In this document: in pieces, positions 1-9,921 of the stretch
Numbering within the stretch: position 1 is the stretch's first letter
Layout: each line of letters starts with the position of its first letter
Assembly: GCA_017656255.1 (NCBI GenBank)
Contig: JACDOE010000009.1
Location: forward strand, 1-64,000
Length of the DNA: 64,000 bases
Direction: 5' to 3'
DNA from: Bacillaceae bacterium
Lineage (GTDB): Bacteria > Bacillota > Bacilli > JACDOE01
The notes under the pieces: generated by a model
What the model was told of the DNA's origin: nothing
The model's input: the letters and a program-made list of their open reading frames with translations, nothing else
Databases searched by the model: none
Made by a program: the position numbers and the translations under genes

Positions 1-15
1 GTATTCCGCAAGTCG

Positions 16-212
16 TTAATGAATGGATTGAAAAACAAAAGAAGTATTAAGGTAATCTGTTAAAAAGTAAGCGAGGTTTAACCAGTAATGTCCTGTAGGC
101 TCCATGCCAAAGATGCTCGGGCAACATGTTTGTCTTTATCAATATCAATGCCTATAATGGGGGTTAATGGTGTGATTTGCGAAATTTTTCCGCTTATAGA
201 GGTGTTTTGCAT
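16..212 (-). pseudogene. IS110-family transposase remnant
   Basis: From an ATG at 212 the minus strand reads PIIGIDIDKDKHVARA, the RuvC-like start of IS110-family transposases with its first catalytic Asp. The frame is then lost. From 105 to 16 another frame reads MEPTGHYWLNLAYFL, a block that in intact IS110 enzymes lies roughly 60 residues further on, and ends at a TAA at 16-18. There is thus an internal deletion with a frame change, and the catalytic core and C-terminal serine domain are absent here; more may lie beyond the window edge. It is a dead element. The family call rests on remembered motifs and is fairly secure. Confidence 0.75.
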
Positions 213-531
213 GTTAGGTGTTTGAAAAATTTTGAGAATACGTGAGTATTTTAAAGAAAATTTAACTTTATAGAGGGACGGAGAGAGCTTAATCAGGAAA
301 CATAATATTGTTTTCATCATTGATTGGCCCCTATAATGCCCCAATGTCGAGTCAATGTTTCTTGTTTGTTTTTGAATACTTTTTCTTCCGTGTTCATATC
401 TAATCCCTTTCAACATACGAATGACTAGCTGAATAGAAATACAGATTACTTGATCTCGGTACAGATACTTTCTTTAAAGGGTTTCTACTTAACATTTCCC
501 AATCGACAGCTTGTTCAATAGCTGCTATTAA
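213..531. other. AT-rich intergenic, no gene seen
   Basis: No convincing coding frame or RNA was found. An open minus frame runs upstream from the transposase remnant to 416, but its residues resemble no known protein and are probably the flank of the old insertion. Confidence 0.5.
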
Positions 532-1100
532 TATGACATAGTAGTATGGTGTTATTTGCATAAAATAGACAATCTACCAGAAGCATTTCTGCGAACTACA
601 ACAGAGGCATACTCATCAAACGGTATAGAGACTATAAAAAGACTAGTAGAATTTGTTTTTGAAAATAATAAGCATAATATAATAAGTAAAGGTATGATTG
701 TCAAGAATAGTGAATTTGTTCATTCTGAAATTATTAAACATTGGAAATATTGTGAATCATACAAGCCTTAAGTTCTAAAAGTCGGTGATTCGGAAATGTT
801 AATTAGTTACGAGAATAGAGCTGATTTCTATGACTATGAAGTTGCTCAAAGAGATTCTTTTGAATACTTATGTTATCCTTGATGTTCCGTGTGCTACTAG
901 CAAAAAATTCAATACTTTTTCTAAATACAGTAAAAAAGCATTATGGACCTGACGGGAAAATTATTAAAGAAGTTCGAGTAACTGGAAATAACCACGGGGA
1001 TATACCAGGACTTAATGTTAAGGAACCAATACAACACAAACCTAAAACTGGTAAAAAAGTTTCAAAACGAATACAAGTTCTAACCAGCTCAACCAATTGA
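532..1100 (+). pseudogene. decayed gene, toxin-like C-terminus
   Basis: One broken reading frame, or two adjacent ones. Frame 1 runs from 532 to the TGA at 880, interrupted by a single TAA at 769. The reading continues in frame 2 from 881 (DVPCATSKKFNTFSKYSKK) and then shifts at the A-run near 931-936 into frame 3 (HYGPDGKIIKEVRVTGNNHG). The motif YGPDGKIIKEV followed by a Gly/His-rich stretch and KEP..H..PKTGK resembles variable C-terminal ends of polymorphic toxins, but I do not recognise the exact family. An intact small gene follows at 1130, the usual place for an immunity gene. At least one stop and two shifts make it non-functional as a single protein. Confidence 0.45.
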
Positions 1101-1129
1101 TATATTCCAGTATAAAGAGGTGAATAAAA

Positions 1130-1579
1130 CTGTTCGAAGATGAACTAATTAAAGATTATTATGAATGGAAAAATGCTAACCCCGGGAATTTTAACTGGTG
1201 GAGTTATATAAATCTAAAATCTGATTTACAGACAGCATTGGGTTTTGCCCGATTCTTCTACCCCGATATTGTTGAAATAGATGGATGCATTATACTAAAA
1301 CATAGGTTTTCTAAAAAATTGTATAAAGAATGGAAAAAAGAATGTGATAGTGAGAAAACGTGTATCGAAAAAATGATGAATTTGTATCAGCTAAAGGATT
1401 TTTTTCATCTTAATACTCAGGATGATGGCAATTTAGAAGACCAGGTTAAAGCCCTTGGGGATGTGTTAAAACTGTTTTGGTCGATGAGTTTAAAGGATAG
1501 ATTTCCAGATAGAGTATTCAATATTAAAGTTTTCGATGACAATGGCAACCTGTTCATTACAATTTTTGAAGATATTTAA
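1130..1579 (+). CDS. small acidic protein, possible immunity protein
   Basis: Unrecognised family. The frame is open from the TGA at 1121. The only start near a good ribosome site (GAGGTG at 1117-1122) is a CTG at 1130, which gives about 149 residues; the first TTG is at 1238 and would remove 36 well-formed residues (DYYEWKNANPGNFNWWSYIN). The protein is soluble, rich in Trp, Phe, Asp and Lys, with no signal peptide or membrane segment. Size, composition and position just after toxin-like debris suggest an orphan immunity protein; this is inference from context. The CTG start is unusual and untested. Confidence 0.5.
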   Translation: MFEDELIKDYYEWKNANPGNFNWWSYINLKSDLQTALGFARFFYPDIVEIDGCIILKHRFSKKLYKEWKKECDSEKTCIEKMMNLYQLKDFFHLNTQDDGNLEDQVKALGDVLKLFWSMSLKDRFPDRVFNIKVFDDNGNLFITIFEDI

Positions 1580-1887
1580 TTAAAAAGTTTTTAAATTTTA
1601 ATACCATTTCTTCCTCGTTCTTTATTCCAAGGACGGGGTTAATTTTTACAGAGACATTCTCCCTTTCAGTGATGATGACGGGTGGAGGTAATCATGCCCC
1701 CCACACCATCCTTTGACGACACGCGAGGTACCGAAGTCCACCTAGCCTTTACCCGGGGAGTGCTGAGATTTTTTAATCTTGCTAATTTAATTGAATAAAA
1801 AAAGTGTGAAAGAGTAGACAGGTAAATAACACTAACACATTTGTCTAAGAACGGTATTCTTTCGGTAATTTACTCAGGGGTGATCAA
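1580..1887. other. intergenic, nothing recognised
   Basis: About 300 bases with no supportable frame. A slightly GC-richer patch at 1680-1770 differs in base use from its flanks and may be a scrap of foreign DNA, but nothing in it could be identified. Confidence 0.4.
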
Positions 1888-3185
1888 ATGAAATTTTTTA
1901 ACTTCCCAGAACAGATAGAATACGAAGATCTTATTCCCGGTTCGCATAATCGTTGGGGGGAGGATGCCCTTCTATTTAGAGTAAATAAAGGGACGGGAAA
2001 GTTATCTGTTAAGTACGGAACAGACAAGAAGGGAAATACATACGGATTCTTGTTGCTTGATAACAAGCCATTGATAAACAGTTATGGAGAAGAGTTGTAT
2101 TGTCCTACTTGTGCTAAATTTTTGAGTATAGGATTAGGTAGGGATAAAGTTGATAGGAGCTTAGTTGAAATAATTAAATACTCGCAAGAAATAAGCAATG
2201 ATATTACTGAAGTGTCTGAAAATGTAAAACCTGTGCTGTCCATCTTAGAAAATGGATACTACTTACTTACCCGTATAGAGATGTTCCCAACGGATGGTGA
2301 CGGAAATTTTTTTGGGATTTATCTCATGTAAAAAAACGCTATAAAGCGACAGCTGATTTATATTATAAGTTTCATTTTAGTTCGGGTACTCCAAAATTTT
2401 TACTTCCTTCTCAAAGTATAGATTGCCTGAACGAGGAAAGAGTAAACCATTACTTAGATCAGATAAAGTCAGGAAAAATCATGACAGGACTCGCTTTTTA
2501 CTATGAGGGATTTATGAGTACGTTATTGGACGGCCATCATCGAGCCACAGCGGCTTATATAGAAAATAAAAGTATCAATTGCCTGACAATAATAAAAGTT
2601 GCAGGATATGGTTTTAGTCAAGGGAAACAGAAGCCAGATCAATTGTATGCTGGCGGTGAAAAGTATGATTTTAAATTGTTTAAAAACCCGGATAGAATAT
2701 ATAAATATCTTGATAAAATATTTAATTTAAGAAAATCACAACTTTCAGTTGAAGAAGTTGAAAAAATCCTTAATGATTGTCGGAATGTGTGGAAACAGGT
2801 TGATGTTCCAAGAGAAAATAAATTTGGTAAGAGGACCTATCCTGACTATTTATCAATCGGTTTTTCCGATATGGCAGGAGATGTCTCTGATGAACGTATT
2901 AATGAAGTTATGGCCAGGCGTGATGAAGATGCAGATTTTGAGTTGGAGATGATTTTCAAAAAGTTGCAGTTACAAGAACCAGCCAAAGCGTTCGAACTTG
3001 CAAAGAGAATCGCCAATGATGCTAATTGGAGAGTCTTACAAGAGGAAACTTTTCGTTATTTAGCATCAATAGACAGTGAAGAAGTTGAAGATAAATTTAT
3101 AAAATATTTAGTGGACAATGATCATGATACGAAGGATTTATGTAGAAAGATAGCGGATGAGTATCTTAATAATAGGAACCAATAA
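1888..3185 (+). pseudogene. frameshifted gene with ParB-like DGHHR motif
   Basis: Two frames that belong together. 1888-2331 gives 147 residues with a CPTC motif (YCPTCAKFL) and ends just after a run of seven T at 2307-2313. Re-reading one T there (-1) continues without a stop (FFWDLSHVKKRYKATADLYY) into the frame ending at 3185. The joined protein would be about 432 residues. The second part holds LLDGHHRATAAY, the phosphate-binding motif of the ParB/sulfiredoxin fold, then a charged helical C-terminus that looks repeat-like. Function is unknown. It could be a recent frameshift, a homopolymer read error, or real slippage at T7. The only start of the downstream part alone is the ATG at 2481, which would cut the domain. 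Confidence 0.6.
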
Positions 3186-3545
3186 GTATAAAAACTGCAA
3201 TAGTAGATTTCCCGTCACATTTAACCCTTTTAAATCGTAATAAGAGGGGGTAAATTGTTGAGCACTAAAGAGATCTTAAATACTGGAAAGCAGAAGATCA
3301 TTATATAAACACTGAAAAACCAATTGAAAATGCGGATTATACCACTCTTAATTACGAATAATGGTTTTTTCTAAACAGCTCCATCAGGACACAAACAATT
3401 ATTAGGAAAAGTTACATTCATACATTTATGCCCCTGATTGTAAACTTATGTTATATATGGCATATTGTAAATAAATGACTTTGGGGTGAGGTAAAAAGTT
3501 GGTACCCAGTATGATTGAAATTCTTGTAAGTGAGAGGTTGATGTG
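3186..3545. other. intergenic with a short gene scrap
   Basis: No complete gene. A stretch at about 3268-3361 reads RDLKYWKAEDHYINTEKP in one frame, preceded by a stop, and looks like protein-coding debris of unknown origin. The rest is AT-rich and featureless. Confidence 0.35.
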
Positions 3546-4031
3546 ATGTCAGATTACATAAGAAAATTAAGAGAAAAAGTGGGTAATATGCCTATAGTAT
3601 TAAGTACAACCGGGTGTTTAATTTTAAATGAACAGAATCAAGTCCTTTTACAATACCGAACAGATGATAATTTATGGTCCAATCCAGGAGGGGCGGTCGA
3701 ACTTGGAGAGTCGGTTGAAGAATCGGTAAAAAGAGAAGTATTTGAAGAAACAGGTTTGAAACTTCAACAAATTGAATTTTTTAATATCTACTCAGGTGAA
3801 TCCCAACATCATGTTTATCCAAATGGAGATGAAGTTTACTTTGTAAATGTAGTCTATATATGCAGGAATTACGTTGGTAAGCCGATTCCAAATGATCATG
3901 AAAGCAAGGAAGTAAAGTTCTGGGATATAAACGATTTGCCTCAAATAGCACCTCCTACCAAAAGGATTTTAGAGGATTTAAAATTATATCTTAGTGAGGT
4001 AACAAGAGGTGAAAAAAGATCCGGCGATTAA
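3546..4031 (+). CDS. Nudix hydrolase
   Basis: A 161-residue soluble Nudix-fold pyrophosphohydrolase. The Nudix box is complete at residues 49-71: GAVELGE, seven residues, then REVFEETGL, which supplies the glutamates that bind Mg2+. The N-terminal strand CLILNEQNQVLLQYR and the WSNPGG lead-in are typical. Start: GAGAGG at 3532-3537 lies 8 bases before ATG 3546; a GTG three bases earlier is less likely. The substrate cannot be told; related proteins act on nucleoside diphosphates linked to another moiety. It stands alone, with no operon partner, in an AT-rich stretch. Confidence 0.9.
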   Translation: MSDYIRKLREKVGNMPIVLSTTGCLILNEQNQVLLQYRTDDNLWSNPGGAVELGESVEESVKREVFEETGLKLQQIEFFNIYSGESQHHVYPNGDEVYFVNVVYICRNYVGKPIPNDHESKEVKFWDINDLPQIAPPTKRILEDLKLYLSEVTRGEKRSGD

Positions 4032-4175
4032 AACCGAGTGTATAATGGACAATCCATGTTTTCGCCAGAGCATATATAGGGAACAGTAACTCTACAGAAG
4101 TGGTGATTACTTTTTTTCTAATTCACGAAGGATACCCGATTAACGGATCCTTTTTCCAACTGATATATACAATCT

Positions 4176-4925
4176 CTATAATTTTGCGATTATTATAAAG
4201 CGTTCCGAATTTGTCCTAATTCCCTTTTCAGTTTGATTATCCTTAATAAATTGTTGGAGTATTTGGAAATCAACCTCAAACCGCCCAAAGTCCGGAATAA
4301 TCGGAGTATGTTTTAGTAAAAAAATCAGGTCTTCAGCCGTTTGATAATATTCAATAACATTAAATTCAAATGACTGAATGTCGTAAAAGCCCGCTTCGCT
4401 TAATTCAGTAATATATTGATGTTTTAATGTACCCGGCTTTGTTCCGAATGCCTGCCCTCTTCCAAAAGCTTCTTTAATATTTGATTTATCGTTTTCGCTT
4501 ACTTGCTGAGTGAGGAATGTGCCACCCTTAATTAAAACTCTTGCGATTTCTTTAGCAAAAAATTCCGAATGTCTACAGGAGACTACATTAAAAAAGTCGT
4601 CAGGAAACTCCAAATTTTTAGCGTCCATCTTTAGAAAGCGTACATTAGATATGCCTGATTTAGCAGAATTTCTAGTTGCGGTTTCAATCATTCCAGTGGA
4701 TTGGTCAATCCCAACTAGAAGCAGTGCTGATTCAGCTATTGATAAAATCGCTTCCCCGCCGCCAGTACCAACGTCAAGCAATATATCCGATTTCTTGCAG
4801 ATCTTCGTTACTTCACGATAAAAATCCCATTTTGTTCCTTCAGAAATGCATTTTACTTTGCTGAAATCCCAACCGTTGATTTTTCCGACTTTATCATAAA
4901 ACTCTTTATAATCTAATGGATCCAT
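4176..4925 (-). CDS. class I SAM-dependent methyltransferase
   Basis: A 249-residue soluble Rossmann-fold methyltransferase. Motif I LLDVGTGGGEA lies near residues 49-59, the acidic end of strand 2 is in LVGIDQSTGMI, and FLKMDAKNLEFPDDFF carries the next SAM-contacting Asp. A typical post-motif VISCRH-like segment and ARVLIKGGTFL follow. Start: GGAAGGTGG sits about 7 bases before the ATG at 4925; the frame stays open to 4970, but the extra residues are non-homologous in style. The substrate is unknown; the family includes small-molecule and RNA modifiers. Monocistronic, convergent with the Nudix gene. Confidence 0.85.
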   Translation of the reverse strand: MDPLDYKEFYDKVGKINGWDFSKVKCISEGTKWDFYREVTKICKKSDILLDVGTGGGEAILSIAESALLLVGIDQSTGMIETATRNSAKSGISNVRFLKMDAKNLEFPDDFFNVVSCRHSEFFAKEIARVLIKGGTFLTQQVSENDKSNIKEAFGRGQAFGTKPGTLKHQYITELSEAGFYDIQSFEFNVIEYYQTAEDLIFLLKHTPIIPDFGRFEVDFQILQQFIKDNQTEKGIRTNSERFIIIAKL

Positions 4926-5410
4926 TTTGGTTCCACCTTCCAATGAGGATAAGAAGTTAACCGGTATCATTCAATGCTTGATGAGAACTAAAGAGCAGAC
5001 TAGCCCATTGATGGCTGATACGCCCGAAAACTAAACACCTCGAACGATACGAAAAGATATCCATTTCACCTCATTTGAAAGATTGATTCAATTATAATTC
5101 GAAGAAAGTTTCTCAATCAAGAAGTAAAAAAAACTTTGTGAGTGTGCTTTTGCCTCATTATTACATAGAATCTTAGATCATATAGAAAACATCTTATAAC
5201 ACCGTTTTCACGATTAGGGTGACAGGCGCACTCGGTATCGAAGAGAAGGTCAAAAATACAAACCCACTCACTAACAGAGTGGTTTCGCCTTCCGAACATA
5301 ATACTAAGTAAACAATAATTCCAGTCCGAATATGTATCGAAGAAAACTAGCAAAAAGGGGCGAAGAATGGCGGCCATATGGTCGCCGTAAATTTTCAGTT
5401 CAAACTTTTG
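4926..5410. other. intergenic, no supportable gene
   Basis: An 86-residue open frame exists on the minus strand (5117-5377), but it has no ribosome site, odd composition and no recognisable domain. It is more likely random in this decayed region. Confidence 0.4.
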
Positions 5411-5584
<174 letters not shown>

Positions 5585-5616
5585 TTAAAGATGTGGGAAG
5601 GAGATGAACTCCTCCC

Positions 5617-5745
5617 CTAGACCTTAAAACATGGCCATTCGCGACTCTTAGGAGCCACAAACTTTAACGGTTTCTTATCGCTTCGAAAGGCCGTCTCCGG
5701 GCTCACCTTCTCACTCAGTGCCAAATGGGCTTGTTCTGGTAACAT
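5617..5745 (-). CDS. short unknown reading frame
   Basis: A 42-codon frame, MLPEQAHLALSEKVSPETAF followed by a basic tail ending PKSREWPCFKV. Its composition is protein-like, yet no ribosome site is evident and no family is recognised. It ends at an inverted repeat (GGAAGGAG...CTCCTCCC, 5597-5616). It may be the tail of a vanished gene, perhaps a transposase, rather than a real gene. Confidence 0.25.
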   Translation of the reverse strand: MLPEQAHLALSEKVSPETAFRSDKKPLKFVAPKSREWPCFKV

Positions 5746-5860
5746 TCACTCAGCCAAACGTCAAAGCGTACGTTGAGTTGATCCAGAGTTTTGGGCTAAA
5801 CGTTTAGATGTCGTCTTTTTTGTGTTAATATGATGGCATGGACCTGACGCTCGTTTCCGT

Positions 5861-6328
5861 TCAGAATGCGGTTACATCAATCGGTTCGATTCCTTGCTGG
5901 TTACAATACTCAAGGTAACGGTTATGCATTGTTTCCCACGTTTCAATAAAGATGATGTTTCCTTGTTCATCGCGGAATTCAAGAACACCTTGAACGATAA
6001 TAAAGAGGACGACATCGTCATCGCCAGGCTCCGCGACAAAGGTATGCACTGAGCTTGCCGGTTCATAGATCGCAGATCCGGGGCCAGCGATCCAATCATG
6101 TTCTGTATAGCGCCAGTGCCCTTGAATGGTGTAAGCGATTACAGGTCCGTGATGAAGATGGACGCCAAGTGAAGAATCAGGCTTTGCCCGCATCATTACC
6201 ATGAACTCGCCCGTAACCGGGTTGGCCTTCACCAACTGCATGTGAACCCCTTCGGCATACGGAAACCATGGTAAGCTGTTGGTGTCCATGTGATTAGCGT
6301 CTAACTTTTTTGTTTGTTCACTCATCAT
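5861..6328 (-). CDS. cupin, dihydroxyacetophenone dioxygenase family
   Basis: A 155-residue single-domain cupin of the 2,4'-dihydroxyacetophenone dioxygenase (DAD) type, which cleaves a C-C bond in aromatic or diketone substrates using a mononuclear metal. Visible marks: LPWFPYAEGVHMQLVK at the N-terminus, GVHLHHGPVIAYTIQGHWRY (metal-binding His pair plus the GxWRY strand), DWIAGPGSAIYEPASSVHTF (second cupin motif with its His) and VLFIIVQGVLEF. Start: AAAGGG lies 7 bases before ATG 6328. It is divergent from the large regulator at 6522, which may control it, and a flavin monooxygenase stub lies downstream. The true substrate is unknown. Confidence 0.8.
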   Translation of the reverse strand: MMSEQTKKLDANHMDTNSLPWFPYAEGVHMQLVKANPVTGEFMVMMRAKPDSSLGVHLHHGPVIAYTIQGHWRYTEHDWIAGPGSAIYEPASSVHTFVAEPGDDDVVLFIIVQGVLEFRDEQGNIIFIETWETMHNRYLEYCNQQGIEPIDVTAF

Positions 6329-6521
6329 TATCAAACCCTTTCTCCATTGGAATTCGCCTTGAGCGATATACTAGCATCTTAACAACGATACTTAACCGAT
6401 TTCTAACAAGGGCAAAAGAATTTCTAACAAATCAGACTATTCTTACAAATAAGACTGAAAAGTTGGGTGCATTTTGGTTGAAAGATTGTCTGGTTAACAA
6501 GGAGGTCAAGGAGGTCGTAAA

Positions 6522-9230
6522 ATGAAGATCATTGAGACCAAACTGACAATTCCTGATTTCTCTCCCTATCTGGTCAGAGACAGGTTATTCTCCTACCTGG
6601 AGAAAAATCTTGACCGCTCCTTGATCTGTCTGACGGGTAACGGCGGATATGGAAAAACCACACTTCTATCAAGCTTTGTCAAAATAAAGGAGCTACCGAC
6701 GGTATGGTATCAGGTTGGTTATGCTGATCAATATCCGCACGTTTTTCTCTCCTATATAAAAACAGGGTTAAGCCGCATCATGGGGCAAGAAGGCGTGGAG
6801 GAGCAGGTTCAGCCTGAGTGTGTGGAAGAAGAGCTACAGCAGGTTCTGGCCTTACTCTCGGCCTGGCCAACAAGATTGATCATCGTACTCGATGATTATC
6901 AATGGGTCAATCAGAGCAAGGAAATTCAGGAGATTGTGACAAAGCTGGTGTTTCAGTCAGCAAAAACGGTCACGTTCATGATTGCGAGCCGGGTTCGTCC
7001 TGACTTGCCGCTCGTGAAGCTGAAGGTACAACAAAATCTGGCGGAGTTGAAAACGGGCGATCTGGCTTTCAGTAAAGAGGAAACAAATCAGTTTTTTAAC
7101 CAACTGCATCAGCTTCAATTGCAGGAACATGAAATCGAGTTTGTCTTTAGTCGGACAGAAGGCTGGATAGCCAGTCTGCAGCTCATATACGATTTGATCA
7201 AGGAAAAGAGCCATGAGCAACGTCATCGCTTTTGGTCCGATTTCAAGGGAATTCCCGATGTTTATGAATATCTCGGCAGTGAAGTGCTGGCCTTGCAGCC
7301 GGATGACATCCAGCAGTTTCTGTACAAAACCAGCTTGCTTGCAGAATTGCAAGAGGACATCGTCAATCAGTATTTGGACATCGATCGTACGAAAAGCGTG
7401 CTCGAACATCTCCTGGCACACCATCTGTTTATTTACCGGACAGAAGAAGGAACTTACAAATATCATCAGCTGTTTCGCATGTTTCTGTACGAAAGGCTAC
7501 TCATGCAGTCCAACCAGGAGCAGATCAATGCGTACCACGAAAAGATTGGTCACATCTATGAAGACAGATGGCAGTTGTTTAATGCATTTGCCCATTTTAT
7601 GGCCGGTAAAAACTACATGCGTGCTGCCAACGTGATCCGGCAAATGACGGAGCGCTATCATCCCGATCAATTTATGGTCCTCATGGATGGGTGGATAGAA
7701 ACAATTTCGCCCGACCTTTCGCTTGTGAGCACGAACTCCTTTTTGTTCCGCTGTCTTCCTGTTCCCTTGCTTGATGAGGTTGTTGAGCGATTGGAGGCGC
7801 GAGTGGCTGTCTTGAAACAAGAGCAAAATCCTCTGGCCATCGCCCATTATCAGCATCGGCTGGGAACAAGCCAGTTTTTTCGGGGGGATCTTGACCAATC
7901 ACTGAAGCATTATCAGGAGTCTCTGGAAGCTTCCCGTGAGATAAACGACTATGGCTTGATTGCAATCAATTTAAGCATGCTGGGGCAGGTGTATCGCTTC
8001 CAGAATGATTTGGAGACCGCGATTGACTATATCAAACGCTCATTGTCGTATTCAGAACCGCATGGTATCGCTTTCGCACAAATGCATTCACTGTGGTTGC
8101 TGTCCGAAATCTACCTGGTGCAAAATAATCTTGACAGGGCTGAGCCGCTCATTTGGCAAGCGATAGCTGTTTCCGAGCAATGTGATGAAGCCGCAAAAGT
8201 ATTTTTGTATTGTTCAATGGTAAAATTGCTCCGGTTGCGTGGTGAATACGCGCAGGCGCTCGAGTGGGCAGTCGATGCCCTGCATCATGCTGGCAAATTT
8301 AACATTGATCCGGATATCGGTTGGCTGTACATGGAGATGGGATTGACGTATCTAGAAAACGGACAGAAGCAAGAGGCGAAAACATATCTGGAAAAGGCGG
8401 ATCAAAAGTTAAGCCGGCAGTTGAATTTATATTTCAAGGAAGAGATGGAAAAACTGCAGGCAAAGAGTGGCCCTTCCGTTGAGGTATTGGGAAAGCAGGA
8501 CGATGTGCTGAAGATTCGGACCCTGGGGCCTTTTGAAATGACATATCGGGGACAAGCGCTCCGGTTAGGTCGGAAGTCAAGCCTGCGACTACTGCAATTT
8601 TTTATCGTGAATAGGGATCGGAAGCTGACCAAAGACCGGATACTCGATTACGTTTTTCCCGAAGGCTCGATTCAATCGATCAACAATCATTTTTATGTCT
8701 CGCTTTCGGCACTCAGAAAAGCGTTCGAACCAAAGCTGCAATCAGGACGTAAGTCTCGTTTCTTTATACAGGAGGGTGAACACTATACATTTAGGACGCA
8801 GGAATTGCAGTTGGATGTGGATGGATTTTTACGATTGGCGACGGAGCAGCCTGATGGGCGGATTGAGAGCTTGCGGCAAGCGGAACAGCTTTATCGAGGT
8901 GATTTTTTCGAAGAGTATCCCTATGAGAGCTGCCTGGAAGCGGAGAGGGAAAAGGTGCGCAGCGTCTATTTGAATCTTATGCGGGAGCTGGCAGGCTATT
9001 ACTGGGAGCGCCATGACTACGCCAACAGCATGAGCTATTATGAGAAGATGCTGGAAAAGGACCCGTATCAGGAACAGGTGTATGCGGAGTACATCCAACG
9101 GCTGATTGCTGCCAGGCTTTTCTCGAATGCCAGACAGGTTTCCAGGCGCTACCACAAATATATCGAACAAGAATTAGGCATTCCAGTTCAGGACAAAATC
9201 CGGAAGTTGTTCGGAACATATTCATTGTAG
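6522..9230 (+). CDS. ATPase/TPR/BTAD transcriptional regulator
   Basis: A 902-residue regulator of the MalT/AfsR-like (STAND) class. N-terminal P-loop: GNGGYGKTT near residues 39-47, Walker B LIIVLDDYQW near 119-128. The middle (about 330-640) is helical and TPR-like, including YQHRLGTSQFFRGDLDQSLK and IAINLSMLGQVYRFQNDLET. From about 663 an OmpR-type winged helix follows (LKIRTLGPFEMTYRGQALRL, then KDRILDYVFPEG), and a BTAD domain occupies about 770-902. Proteins of this build couple ligand and ATP binding to transcription activation. Start: GGAGG about 8 bases before ATG 6522, with a second GGAGG upstream. It is divergent from the cupin at 6328, its most likely target. The inducer is unknown. 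Confidence 0.88.
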   Translation: MKIIETKLTIPDFSPYLVRDRLFSYLEKNLDRSLICLTGNGGYGKTTLLSSFVKIKELPTVWYQVGYADQYPHVFLSYIKTGLSRIMGQEGVEEQVQPECVEEELQQVLALLSAWPTRLIIVLDDYQWVNQSKEIQEIVTKLVFQSAKTVTFMIASRVRPDLPLVKLKVQQNLAELKTGDLAFSKEETNQFFNQLHQLQLQEHEIEFVFSRTEGWIASLQLIYDLIKEKSHEQRHRFWSDFKGIPDVYEYLGSEVLALQPDDIQQFLYKTSLLAELQEDIVNQYLDIDRTKSVLEHLLAHHLFIYRTEEGTYKYHQLFRMFLYERLLMQSNQEQINAYHEKIGHIYEDRWQLFNAFAHFMAGKNYMRAANVIRQMTERYHPDQFMVLMDGWIETISPDLSLVSTNSFLFRCLPVPLLDEVVERLEARVAVLKQEQNPLAIAHYQHRLGTSQFFRGDLDQSLKHYQESLEASREINDYGLIAINLSMLGQVYRFQNDLETAIDYIKRSLSYSEPHGIAFAQMHSLWLLSEIYLVQNNLDRAEPLIWQAIAVSEQCDEAAKVFLYCSMVKLLRLRGEYAQALEWAVDALHHAGKFNIDPDIGWLYMEMGLTYLENGQKQEAKTYLEKADQKLSRQLNLYFKEEMEKLQAKSGPSVEVLGKQDDVLKIRTLGPFEMTYRGQALRLGRKSSLRLLQFFIVNRDRKLTKDRILDYVFPEGSIQSINNHFYVSLSALRKAFEPKLQSGRKSRFFIQEGEHYTFRTQELQLDVDGFLRLATEQPDGRIESLRQAEQLYRGDFFEEYPYESCLEAEREKVRSVYLNLMRELAGYYWERHDYANSMSYYEKMLEKDPYQEQVYAEYIQRLIAARLFSNARQVSRRYHKYIEQELGIPVQDKIRKLFGTYSL

Positions 9231-9921
9231 AATGACATGAATAGTACAAGAACGGATAAAGTTGTTAGTCAGTGTTAAGAAAGTAAAGATTATGTCATCA
9301 CCTTATGTGGAATATCAAAATTATTTTTTACTTCAAAAAAGTGGCTAATAACCACTCTCTTAGTCTGTTCAACATGACCACCTAGGTGAATGTTATAATA
9401 TCTTAAAGGCTTTTTCGCAAGAATTAGGGTAATAGACTTTTGATAAATCTTTAATAATCGTTTTTTCAGTAGCTCCAATTTCTAATGTATGGATACGTTA
9501 TTTTTTTCACCATCATCTGAGAAGCTTATGGCTTACATTTATGACCATTCGTGAATTCCGTCTAAATTTACTATATATACCTTGCCCTGTTATATCAAAT
9601 CCACAGTGGTGACATGATCCTAGGAGGATTGACGGTGAGGAAATCTTTTTATGATAATTAAAAAATGAAATGATATGAAGATAAAATGTTTTCACATCCC
9701 ATCTCCTTTATAAAGGGGTATTTCATTGTCAGCATCAATTTTCTTCGATGGGACTCGATAGAGTAGAAGGGGGTTAGGGGTATTTAGAAAAACGCATTCC
9801 ATCATGTTGGAAACATGTCAGTGATCTCAATTTAACCTACAATAATCGCCCATTTTGTTTTCCGATAAGTAGGCAACCGCATAGGATGAAAAAGGAATAA
9901 TGAACCCTGGGAGGAGTGCAA
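9231..9921. other. 690-base intergenic stretch
   Basis: Two short open frames on the minus strand (9290-9478 and 9513-9695) lack ribosome sites and known domains, although the second contains a CHHC group. They could be eroded remains. The last 100 bases are probably the leader of the cupin at 9922. No RNA gene was recognised. Confidence 0.4.

Noticed and set aside
5117-5377. 86-codon minus-strand frame as a gene
   Set aside because: No ribosome site, no domain, and surrounding DNA is decayed.
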